Origin: Christensenella sp. UBA6880 | GTDB lineage: Bacteria > Bacillota > Clostridia > Christensenellales > CAG-917 | Direction: 5' to 3' | Length of the DNA: 9,091 nt | NCBI GenBank assembly: GCA_002449145.1 | Contig: DKCG01000022.1 | Location: 1 to 9,091 of the forward strand | Shown: one piece after another, positions 1 to 6,055 of the stretch | How the letters are laid out: each line of letters starts with the position of its first letter | How positions within the stretch are numbered: position 1 is the first letter of the stretch | Program-made: the position numbers and the translations under genes | Notes under the pieces: generated by a model | Seen by the model: the letters and a program-made list of their open reading frames with translations, nothing else | Told to the model about the DNA's origin: nothing | Databases searched by the model: none

Positions 1-90
1 TTGTACTTTCCGTCAAGCTCGACGCTCGCTACGGTCATCGCCTTGCGATTCCAGTTCCGTCTTCGAAGTTGCACATTCCGTGTACAAGTA

Positions 91-126
91 GCCTTCGAAT
101 AAGTATTCGGATTAAGGCTTCGCCTT
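91..126. repeat. Overlapping hairpins sharing the arm AAGGC
   Basis: GCCTT at 91-95 can pair with AAGGC at 114-118, enclosing a CGAAT (96-100) / ATTCG (105-109) stem with loop AAGT. The same AAGGC can instead pair with GCCTT at 122-126 across the three-base loop TTC. The two folds exclude each other. Neither is followed by a run of T on either strand, so a terminator is not supported. The role is unknown. Confidence 0.4.
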
Positions 127-131
127 CCGCA

Positions 132-158
132 ATTATTAATTATTCATTATTAATTATT
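132..158. repeat. AT-only tandem direct repeat
   Basis: The 13-base unit ATTATTAATTATT occurs twice (132-144 and 146-158), separated by one C. It lies between the parC stop and the hairpins at 91-126. It may be a low-complexity spacer or part of a dispersed intergenic repeat. Nothing in the window decides between these. Confidence 0.6.
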
Positions 159-173
159 AATTCTCTCAAAAGC

Positions 174-2612
174 TCATTCTTCGCCGTCGTTAAGGGGTGT
201 GACGAGCGTCACTTCTTGCTTGAAGATTTGTTTGCCTTTGGTGGTTCTCGTGTCAATGCGGATATTTTCCGTGTTGACTATGCTCGTTTGTCCGCCGCTG
301 ACGAATGCAAGGTCGTAGGGCATCTTCACCGTGCCGACGTACTTGACGTAAGATTTGTCGAGTTCGATGATTTTTACGCCTTTAAGGTAGCGCGAACTCG
401 GGTCGATGAGCGAAGCGATAACTCTCTTTGCGTAACCCGTGTTGGAAACGACGATAATTTCGCCCTCGTCCTCGACTTGTCCCGCAAACACTACGCTGTC
501 GGTGTCCGAAAGTTTTATGCCCTTTACGCCCGCCGCCGTTCTGCCTTGAAGCGGAATTTCGGTTGCCTTGTAGGCAAGCACCTGTCCTTCTTTTGTGACT
601 TCGAGCACGTTCTTTTCGTCGTCTACGACGTCCGCGCCGACAACCTCGTCTTTCTCTTGAAGATTGATTGCTTTAAGATATGTTTTCGATACGCTCGAAA
701 ACTCGCTCAAATCTACGCGTTTCGCGCCGCCCTGTTTTGTGAACAGCACGAGTTCGCCCACGGGTACGCCCTCGAAGAAGAACAACTTGACGACGTTTTC
801 GCCCGTTTGTACGTCTTGATTTATCGCGCCGAGTTTGAACGGTTTTTCTTTGAACTTCTTTTCGGGAAGCGTGGTCACGTCGATTTTAACGACGCTGCCG
901 AGATTCGTCACCGCGTAGAGCGTGCCTTTGTTGTTTACGGACATACGGCACACGGGCAAAGCGTCCTCGCCCAGCGAGGCAAAGTCTTTCTTTGCGGTGG
1001 CGTATGCCTTTTGCGACATAAATCTCATTTGACCGTCCTTGTTGGTCATGAGCACACCGTCGCGATATGCGACCGCTTCCGCTTCGCTTGGTGCGGAATA
1101 GTTTTCCTCGTCCTCGTCGCCGCTCATAATGACGGTCATACGCTCGGAATTGAGAGCCTTTTTGATTGCCGAAAGTTCCTCTTTGACAATCGTAAGTTGT
1201 CTGCGCTTGGACGCGAGGATTGCCTCGAACAAAGCGATTTGTTTTTCGAGGTGCGCAAGTTCTTCTTCGAGTTTGCCCACTTCGAGTTTTGCAAGGCTCT
1301 TGAGGCGCATATCCAAAATGGCTTGCGCTTGCGCGTCGCTGAGGTCGAATCTCGCTCGCAACGTTTCTTTTGCCTTTTGAGTGGATTCCGATTCCTTGAT
1401 TATGCGGATAACCTCGTCGATATTGCGGATTGCAACGAGCAATCCTTTCACGATTTCCGCCCTCGCCTTTGCGGCCTTCAAGTCGTATGCGGTGCGGTTG
1501 ACGATGATTTTGCGTTGATACTCGATGTAGTAGTCGAGATACGCCGTAAGCGAGAGTTGTTCGGGCTTGCCGTTTGCGATTGCCACCATGTTGATGGAAT
1601 AGCCTTTTTCAAGGTCGGTTTTCTTGAACAAGAACGAAATGATTTTGTTTACGTCTGAGTCCTTTTTGCACTTAATCACGGCGCGAGTGCCCGTTTTGTC
1701 GCTCTCGTCCACGATTTCGGCAATGCCTTGCAAAGTGTCCTTGTTGGCTTCTTTGAGGTCTGCTATGCGCGAGAGTAAATCGGTTTTGGATACGAGATAC
1801 GGAATTTCGGTTATGACGATATTCTTTTTGCCGTTGTCGTCGTTTTCGATGTGCAAGCGAGAGCGAATCTTGATTCTGCCCTTGCCCGTCGAATATATGT
1901 CTTCGAGATTGTCAACGGGGATTATAAATCCGCCCGTCGGGAAATCCGGTCCGTGGAACACTTTGAACAAGTCTTTTATCGTCGCGTTCGGGTTTTCTAT
2001 TCTCATAACGGTTGCGTCGATACACTCGCCCATATTGTGGGTGGGAATGTTGGTCGCAAGACCGACCGCAATGCCGTTTGCGCCGTTTACGAGAAGATTG
2101 GGAAATCTGCCGGGAAGCGTATTGGGTTCTTCGAGGCTGTCGTCGAAGTTGGGCGACCACGTCACCGTTTCTTTGTCGAGATCTCTGAGCAATTCGAGTG
2201 CGAGAGGACTCATTCTCGCTTCCGTATAACGCATAGCCGCCGCCGAGTCTCCGTCAACCGAACCGAAGTTGCCGTGACCGTCGACGAGTTTCATTCGCAT
2301 AACGAAAGGTTGCGCCATACGCACCATTGCGCCGTAAACCGAACTGTCGCCGTGCGGGTGATACTTGCCGAGGCAATCGCCAACGATTCTCGCGCACTTC
2401 TTGTGCGGCTTGTCGGGGGTAAGTCCCATTTCGTGCATAGAATAAAGCACTCTGCGTTGAACGGGTTTCAAACCGTCCTCGACTCTGGGCAACGCGCGGT
2501 CGAGTATGACGTTTTCCGAATACGGAAGCATCGAGTTGTGCATTACGTCCTCGAATACGGTGTCAAGCACGACTGAGTTGTATTCAATTTCTTTGTGTTG
2601 TTTTTTTGCCAT
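174..2612 (-). CDS. parC: DNA topoisomerase IV subunit A (GyrA/ParC family)
   Basis: This is the DNA-cleaving and rejoining subunit of an ATP-dependent type II topoisomerase. It acts on the chromosome with ParE, mainly to unlink daughter DNA. The protein has 812 residues. The winged-helix region holds HPHGDSSVY (85-93), followed by AAAMRYTEA with the catalytic tyrosine at Y129. The tower follows, then a coiled-coil gate region with QAQAILDMRL (428-437). The C-terminal part (about 515-812) contains about six repeated beta-rich units, as in the DNA-wrapping propeller. The gyrase-specific box (QRRGGKG-like) expected in the first blade is absent; the equivalent place reads AYATAKKDF. With the adjacent parE-like gene this favours ParC over GyrA, although the cleavage core (NFGSVDGDSAAAMRYTEA) is gyrase-like. 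The position matching E. coli GyrA Asp87 is Gly94. The start has no clear Shine-Dalgarno sequence, and the gene follows parE by 54 bases. Confidence 0.87.
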   Translation of the reverse strand: MAKKQHKEIEYNSVVLDTVFEDVMHNSMLPYSENVILDRALPRVEDGLKPVQRRVLYSMHEMGLTPDKPHKKCARIVGDCLGKYHPHGDSSVYGAMVRMAQPFVMRMKLVDGHGNFGSVDGDSAAAMRYTEARMSPLALELLRDLDKETVTWSPNFDDSLEEPNTLPGRFPNLLVNGANGIAVGLATNIPTHNMGECIDATVMRIENPNATIKDLFKVFHGPDFPTGGFIIPVDNLEDIYSTGKGRIKIRSRLHIENDDNGKKNIVITEIPYLVSKTDLLSRIADLKEANKDTLQGIAEIVDESDKTGTRAVIKCKKDSDVNKIISFLFKKTDLEKGYSINMVAIANGKPEQLSLTAYLDYYIEYQRKIIVNRTAYDLKAAKARAEIVKGLLVAIRNIDEVIRIIKESESTQKAKETLRARFDLSDAQAQAILDMRLKSLAKLEVGKLEEELAHLEKQIALFEAILASKRRQLTIVKEELSAIKKALNSERMTVIMSGDEDEENYSAPSEAEAVAYRDGVLMTNKDGQMRFMSQKAYATAKKDFASLGEDALPVCRMSVNNKGTLYAVTNLGSVVKIDVTTLPEKKFKEKPFKLGAINQDVQTGENVVKLFFFEGVPVGELVLFTKQGGAKRVDLSEFSSVSKTYLKAINLQEKDEVVGADVVDDEKNVLEVTKEGQVLAYKATEIPLQGRTAAGVKGIKLSDTDSVVFAGQVEDEGEIIVVSNTGYAKRVIASLIDPSSRYLKGVKIIELDKSYVKYVGTVKMPYDLAFVSGGQTSIVNTENIRIDTRTTKGKQIFKQEVTLVTPLNDGEE

Positions 2613-2642
2613 TTTTCTAACTTGTTCAAATTATTTTCTCGT

Positions 2643-2661
2643 CTGCAAGCAATGCTCGCAG
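2643..2661 (-). other. Intercistronic hairpin between parE and parC
   Basis: In the minus-strand RNA, CUGCGAGC and GCUUGCAG pair over all eight positions (one G-U) around the loop AUU, 6 bases after the parE stop. It is followed by an A-rich stretch rather than U residues, so it does not look like an intrinsic terminator. It could mark an RNA processing or stability point within the operon mRNA. Confidence 0.45.
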
Positions 2662-2666
2662 GCGGT

Positions 2667-4640
2667 TTATTGTTCGTCTTGTTCTTTGCTTATCTTGAAT
2701 GTGTCGATTTTGTTGAAGTCGGCGTATTGATAGATGTAGTCTTTGCGGATATTGCTGTCCTTGCCCATAAGAATGGTTATTCGCTTGTCCGCCATCGCCG
2801 CGTCGTCGATGGTAACTCTCGTAAGCGTGCGCTTTGCAGGGTCCATAGTGGTGTCCCAAAGTTGTTCGGGATTCATTTCGCCGAGACCTTTGAAGCGTTG
2901 AAGCAAAGCGTTTTTGCCCATTTTCTTCTGCCCTTCGACAAGCGCGTTGTCGTCGTAGCAATACAAAATCTCGTCTTTCTTTTGCAAACGGTAAAGAGGC
3001 GGCATACCGATGTATACGTGTCCTTCCGTAATGAGTTTGCGCATATAGCGGAAGAAGAACGTAAGAAGCAACGCCCTTATATGCGCGCCGTCTTGGTCTG
3101 CGTCCGCCAAAATGATTACTTTGTCGTATTTGAGGCTGTCAAGGTCGAAGTCGGGGTCGATACCCGTGCCGAGTGCGGAAATGAGCGTTGCAAATTCCTC
3201 GTTTGCCAAAATTTCTTCCAGTCTCGATTTTTCGACGTTGAGCGGTTTGCCGCGAAGGGGCAATATCGCTTGGAAGAATCTGTCGCGCGCTTGCTTTGCG
3301 CTGCCGCCTGCCGAGTCGCCCTCGACTATGAACAACTCGTTTATGGAAGCGTTCTTGCCCGAGCAACTTGCGAGTTTACCAACAAGATTGAGTCCGTTGA
3401 GTTTGTTTTGCTGACGGCTCAAATCCTTTGCGCGCTTTGCCGCCTCTCTCGACTTTGCCGCACCCATAGCCTTTGCGATAATCTTTTCCGCAATGGCTTT
3501 GTTGCCTCTTTGCAAAAGAAGTTCGGCAAGTTTCTCGCTCACGAGATTCTCGACTTTGGGGCGCACTTCGGGATTGCCGAGTTTGCCTTTGGTCTGTCCC
3601 TCGAATTGCACGTTCTGCATTTTTACGGTTATGACCGCAACCATACCCTCTCTGAAATCCTCGCCCAAAAGGTTGGCTTGTTTCTCTTTGAGAATGTTGT
3701 TCTTTCTTGCGTAATCGTTGAAAACTTTCGTAACCGCGCTCTTGAAGCCGACCTCGTGCGTGCCGCCTTCCGCCGTCGGAATGTTGTTGACGTACGAATA
3801 AATGTTTTCGGAATATCCTTCGGTGTGCTGAATTGCAACGGCAACCTCGAAATGAGGCTCTTTCGCTTCGACGTAAAGAGGTTTGTCGTAAAGCACCGCT
3901 CTGCCTTCGTTGAGGTATTGAACGTAGTCGGCAATGCCGCCCTTGTAGCAGAATACGTCGTGCTTGCCCGTGCCGCCCGCAAGAGGCATACGCAAATCGT
4001 CGATGATGATTGTCACGCCCTTGTTGAGATACGCAACGTCGCGCATACGCTCGGCAATGACGGAATAATCGAATTTTTCCTTGCCGAAAACTCTCTCGTC
4101 GGGTTTGAACTTGACGGACGTACCAGTGCCTTTGACCTTGCCAATGACGGTAAGCGGCGTTTTGACGATACCGCTCTTGATTTTCGTGCCGACTTGCGGC
4201 GACCAAAATTCCGCGCGATACAAATTGCCGTCGCGCTTTACGTCAACGGTGAGCCACTCGGAAAGAGCGTTCGTAACCGACGCGCCAACGCCGTGCAAAC
4301 CGCCCGAATAATTGTACTGACCGTTGTCGAATTTAGCGCCTGCGTGAAGTTGGGTGAACACGACTTCCACACCGCTGATTTTGAGTTTGGGATGCTTATC
4401 CACAGGCACGCCGCGGCCGTTGTCGCTGACTCTTACGACATTGTCGTCCAAAAGTTCGATACGCACGGTATCGCCGTAGCCGTTTGCGGTTTCGTCGATA
4501 CTGTTGTCGATGATTTCCCAGAGTATGTGGTGCATACCTTTGCTGCCCGTCGTACCGATGTACATACCGGGGCGTTTTCTCACGGCATCGAGACCTTCCA
4601 GAATCCGAATGTCGCCTGCTTTGTATTCTTGATTTGCCAT
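2667..4640 (-). CDS. parE: DNA topoisomerase IV subunit B (GyrB/ParE family)
   Basis: This is the ATPase subunit that partners ParC. ATP binding closes the N-gate and drives strand passage. The protein has 657 residues, which fits the family. The GHKL ATPase domain shows WEIIDNSIDE (catalytic Glu42, Mg-binding Asn46), VSDNGRGVP (Asp73) and GGLHGVGASVTNALS (113-127). The transducer domain has QTKGKLGNPEVR, with the ATP-contact lysine at K351. The TOPRIM domain has EGDSAGGSAKQ (Glu440) and the metal-binding DADQD (Asp513, 515, 517). It is followed by PPLYR and the C-terminal RFKGLGEMNPEQLWDTTM. RDRFFQAILPLRGK resembles Gram-positive ParE. The start is preceded by AAGG eight bases upstream (4649-4652) and by a promoter. 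parC follows on the same strand 54 bases later, so the two are co-transcribed. GyrB is the alternative reading, but the neighbouring A subunit lacks the gyrase box. Confidence 0.88.
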   Translation of the reverse strand: MANQEYKAGDIRILEGLDAVRKRPGMYIGTTGSKGMHHILWEIIDNSIDETANGYGDTVRIELLDDNVVRVSDNGRGVPVDKHPKLKISGVEVVFTQLHAGAKFDNGQYNYSGGLHGVGASVTNALSEWLTVDVKRDGNLYRAEFWSPQVGTKIKSGIVKTPLTVIGKVKGTGTSVKFKPDERVFGKEKFDYSVIAERMRDVAYLNKGVTIIIDDLRMPLAGGTGKHDVFCYKGGIADYVQYLNEGRAVLYDKPLYVEAKEPHFEVAVAIQHTEGYSENIYSYVNNIPTAEGGTHEVGFKSAVTKVFNDYARKNNILKEKQANLLGEDFREGMVAVITVKMQNVQFEGQTKGKLGNPEVRPKVENLVSEKLAELLLQRGNKAIAEKIIAKAMGAAKSREAAKRAKDLSRQQNKLNGLNLVGKLASCSGKNASINELFIVEGDSAGGSAKQARDRFFQAILPLRGKPLNVEKSRLEEILANEEFATLISALGTGIDPDFDLDSLKYDKVIILADADQDGAHIRALLLTFFFRYMRKLITEGHVYIGMPPLYRLQKKDEILYCYDDNALVEGQKKMGKNALLQRFKGLGEMNPEQLWDTTMDPAKRTLTRVTIDDAAMADKRITILMGKDSNIRKDYIYQYADFNKIDTFKISKEQDEQ

Positions 4641-4672
4641 AAAGTAAACCTTAATAAAGTAATAATATATTT

Positions 4673-4701
4673 ATGATACCACAATATCTTGTTTTTTTCA
4701 A
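4673..4701 (-). promoter_or_regulatory. Sigma-A type promoter of the parE-parC operon
   Basis: Read on the minus strand, the -35 box is TTGAAA (4696-4701), the spacer is 17 bases, and the -10 box is TATCAT (4673-4678). The predicted start is near 4666, which gives a leader of about 26 bases before the parE ATG. That leaves room for the AAGG at 4649-4652. Confidence 0.65.
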
Positions 4702-4790
4702 GGCATTTACGCCGCAAATTTTGTGGTTTGAAAAAAAATATTTAATTAAAAATCCGCCTTACGAAAAAATAGTTGTTTGTAACGCGCTGA

Positions 4791-4956
4791 TGCGTTTATC
4801 TTAACGGTTGATATAAGCCAATATTTGAATGAAGAACAAGAAAGAGTCGCGCTTTCGGCAACCCTAATTTACTAAACGTAAATGAGTTGTCGAAGCGCGA
4901 CTCTGCCGCAGTTATTCGTCAAATAGTGGCTTATAGCATACCGTTAAGTAAGCGTA
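4791..4956. repeat. Large near-perfect palindrome (MITE-like or structured RNA element)
   Basis: The two halves pair along almost the whole length. The segments are 4791-4800 with 4948-4956 (one bulge, two G-U); 4801-4828 with 4919-4947 (26 of 28 pairs, one bulge); 4831-4837 with 4911-4917 (6 of 7); an unpaired internal loop; 4843-4861 with 4887-4904 (18 pairs, one bulge); and an apical stem ATTTAC/GTAAAT (4867-4872 and 4878-4883) with loop TAAAC. This makes about 65 pairs. The outer arms begin TTAACGGT and end with its near complement ACCGTTAA. No transposase or open frame is inside. It sits after the hydrolase gene and before the parE promoter, where it would at least separate the two transcripts. 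A non-autonomous palindromic mobile element (compare RUP or ERIC elements) or a structured RNA are both possible. No target duplication is obvious. Confidence 0.75.
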
Positions 4957-4991
4957 AATGAGTTGACAGATAAGAGGTGCTGCCACAGTTA
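4877..4991. repeat. Direct repeat: partial second copy of a palindrome segment
   Basis: The 13 bases CGTAAATGAGTTG occur at 4877-4889, inside the palindrome, and again at 4953-4965, at its right edge. Both are followed, at almost equal distance, by CTGCCGCAGTTA (4903-4914) and CTGCCACAGTTA (4980-4991). The middle parts differ. This looks like a degenerate second copy of a unit of about 38 bases. Confidence 0.6.
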
Positions 4992-5010
4992 GGCGCGGTT
5001 TGGCGCGCTT

Positions 5011-5925
5011 TTATGCCATTTCGTTCAAGCGGGTGAGAAAGTCGGAATAAACTTCCGCATTATTCACCTCGTTCAAAATTTCGTGGCGTGCGTCGGGATA
5101 AAGTTTGATAGTCAAATTCTTGACGCCGAGATTCTTGTATTGGTTGTAAAGTTTTTGGACGAGTTTGCCGTTGCCGCCGACGGGGTCTTTGTCGCCGGAG
5201 AAAATGGCAATGGGTTTGTTCTTGTCGATTTTGGCAAGGTTTTCGGCTTTGTAACTCTCTTTGAGTCCGTTGAGGAAGAACTTGAAGAACGCAATGGACA
5301 TAACGTAGCCGCATTGCTCGTCGAAGATATACTTTTTGACGTTTTCTTTGTCACGGGAAAGCCACGCGAACTCGGATTCCTTTTTGAAAGGCTTGTTGTA
5401 TGCGCCGAAGGAAAGTTTGTCGAGAAGGTGCGCGGTCTTTTCGCCGCCGAGAAGTTTGTATTGCATATTTGAAAGTGCCGCGCCGCTTGAAAGCACTGCC
5501 CCTTTCATCATTGCAGAGCCGCTGAGGATAACGCCCGAATAGTCCTTACATTCCTCGATGTAGCGTTGTCCGACCATACTGCCGTAACTGTGTCCGAGAT
5601 AGAACACGGGAAGATTGTATCTGGCTTTGAGCATTTTGGTGATTGCGCACTCGTCTTTTACGGTGTCGAAATAGATGTTGCCCTTGTGGTAGCCTTTCAC
5701 GCCCTTTGACGATTGCTTTGTGCTCGTCATACCGTGAGCGCGGTGGTCGTCGGCAAAAACAATATATCCGTTTTGATTGAGATAGTTTGCAAAGTCGTCG
5801 TATCTGCGAGCGTGTTCCGCCATACCGTGAGCGATTTGGACTACGCCCTTGGGGTTGCGTACGTTGTCCCAAAGATAGCATTGCAATACGGTTCCGTCAA
5901 AACTTTGAAATTTCTCTGTCTTCAT
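5011..5925 (-). CDS. Alpha/beta hydrolase, monoacylglycerol lipase / lysophospholipase-like
   Basis: This is a serine hydrolase of the Hydrolase_4 (S33-like) group and probably cleaves an ester of a lipid or similar substrate; the true substrate is unknown. It has 304 residues and no signal peptide or membrane segment, so it is cytoplasmic. Seen in order are the oxyanion-loop motif HGMAEHARRY (33-42), DDHRAHG (59-65, usually DHRGHG), the nucleophile elbow GHSYGS with Ser113, the likely acid Asp247 in SGDKDPVGG, and the likely catalytic His281 in DARHEILNE. The lid region lies between about 135 and 200. The start is firm: AGAGGAG precedes the ATG by five bases, and a promoter lies upstream. 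The gene appears to be a single transcription unit, separated from parE by the large palindrome. It is divergent from murG with 130 bases between, and no functional link is evident. An assignment as monoglyceride lipase is by family resemblance only. Confidence 0.88.
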   Translation of the reverse strand: MKTEKFQSFDGTVLQCYLWDNVRNPKGVVQIAHGMAEHARRYDDFANYLNQNGYIVFADDHRAHGMTSTKQSSKGVKGYHKGNIYFDTVKDECAITKMLKARYNLPVFYLGHSYGSMVGQRYIEECKDYSGVILSGSAMMKGAVLSSGAALSNMQYKLLGGEKTAHLLDKLSFGAYNKPFKKESEFAWLSRDKENVKKYIFDEQCGYVMSIAFFKFFLNGLKESYKAENLAKIDKNKPIAIFSGDKDPVGGNGKLVQKLYNQYKNLGVKNLTIKLYPDARHEILNEVNNAEVYSDFLTRLNEMA

Positions 5926-5940
5926 AAATTCTCCTCTTTA
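5926..5940 (-). promoter_or_regulatory. Strong ribosome binding site of the hydrolase gene
   Basis: Read on the minus strand, AAGAGGAG is followed by five bases (AATTT) and the ATG. It is the clearest Shine-Dalgarno sequence in the window and fixes the start at 5925. Confidence 0.75.
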
Positions 5941-5977
5941 TCGCAAAAGCGACCTGACGCATTTTCAATATGGATAT

Positions 5978-6006
5978 ATTGTAGCACACGGTTTCACGCT
6001 TTTCAA
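5978..6006 (-). promoter_or_regulatory. Sigma-A type promoter of the hydrolase gene
   Basis: Minus-strand -35 TTGAAA (6001-6006), 17-base spacer, -10 TACAAT (5978-5983). The predicted start is near 5971, giving a leader of about 46 bases that carries the ribosome binding site. Confidence 0.7.
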
Positions 6007-6055
6007 GACGTAAAAATACGCAACTTTGTTCGAATTTGTTTCATAATATGGTTAT

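Larger units (their letters stand above)
1..173. other. Non-coding or unresolved left edge, downstream of parC
   Basis: This stretch lies after the parC stop codon on the minus strand and runs to the window edge. I see no recognisable gene. A minus-strand reading frame opens with an ATG at 36-38 and runs off the window edge after about twelve codons. It could be the start of a next gene, because an AAGG sits just upstream, but it is too short to support. The rest holds an AT-rich direct repeat (132-158), small overlapping hairpins (91-126) and a short inverted repeat TTGTAC/GTACAA (1-6 and 82-87). No hairpin followed by a U-run is visible, so the parC terminator is not identified. Confidence 0.4.
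4702..5010. other. Intergenic region between parE promoter and hydrolase gene
   Basis: No gene is seen in this stretch of about 309 bases. It holds a large palindrome (4791-4956), a partial direct repeat of one of its segments (4953-4991), and a small GC hairpin (4993-5008) two bases beyond the hydrolase stop. That hairpin is GCGCG/CGCGC with a six-base loop and has no U-run in the hydrolase direction. A T6 run for minus-strand transcripts lies at 4764-4769, about 11 bases past a five-pair stem, AACGC/GCGTT (4781-4796). The spacing is too long for a standard terminator. The part from 4702 to about 4780 is AT-rich with nothing else clear. Confidence 0.5.

Noticed and set aside
1..90. Start of a new minus-strand gene
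   Set aside because: An ATG at 36-38 opens a frame to the edge, but only about twelve codons are visible and no family can be recognised.
69..1658. Long plus-strand open frame (529 codons) opposite parC
   Set aside because: It is antisense to a clear ParC sequence, its translation shows no family motif, and it begins in non-coding repeats. It is open only because the sense gene avoids TTA, CTA and TCA codons.
2595..4676. Plus-strand open frame (693 codons), longer than parE itself
   Set aside because: It covers the whole of parE in antisense, has a composition typical of a reversed gene, and lacks recognisable domains. The parE frame carries all the catalytic motifs.
4791..4956. Integron attC site
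   Set aside because: The palindrome ends GTTAAGT, which fits the core GTTRRRY, but the opposite end reads TCTTAAC rather than RYYYAAC. No integrase or gene cassette is present, and the stem is more complete than a typical attC.
4993..5008. Terminator for the hydrolase gene
   Set aside because: The GC hairpin lies two bases after the stop, but the minus strand continues CTAACTG without a U-run. The four T lie on the plus side, where no transcript is expected.
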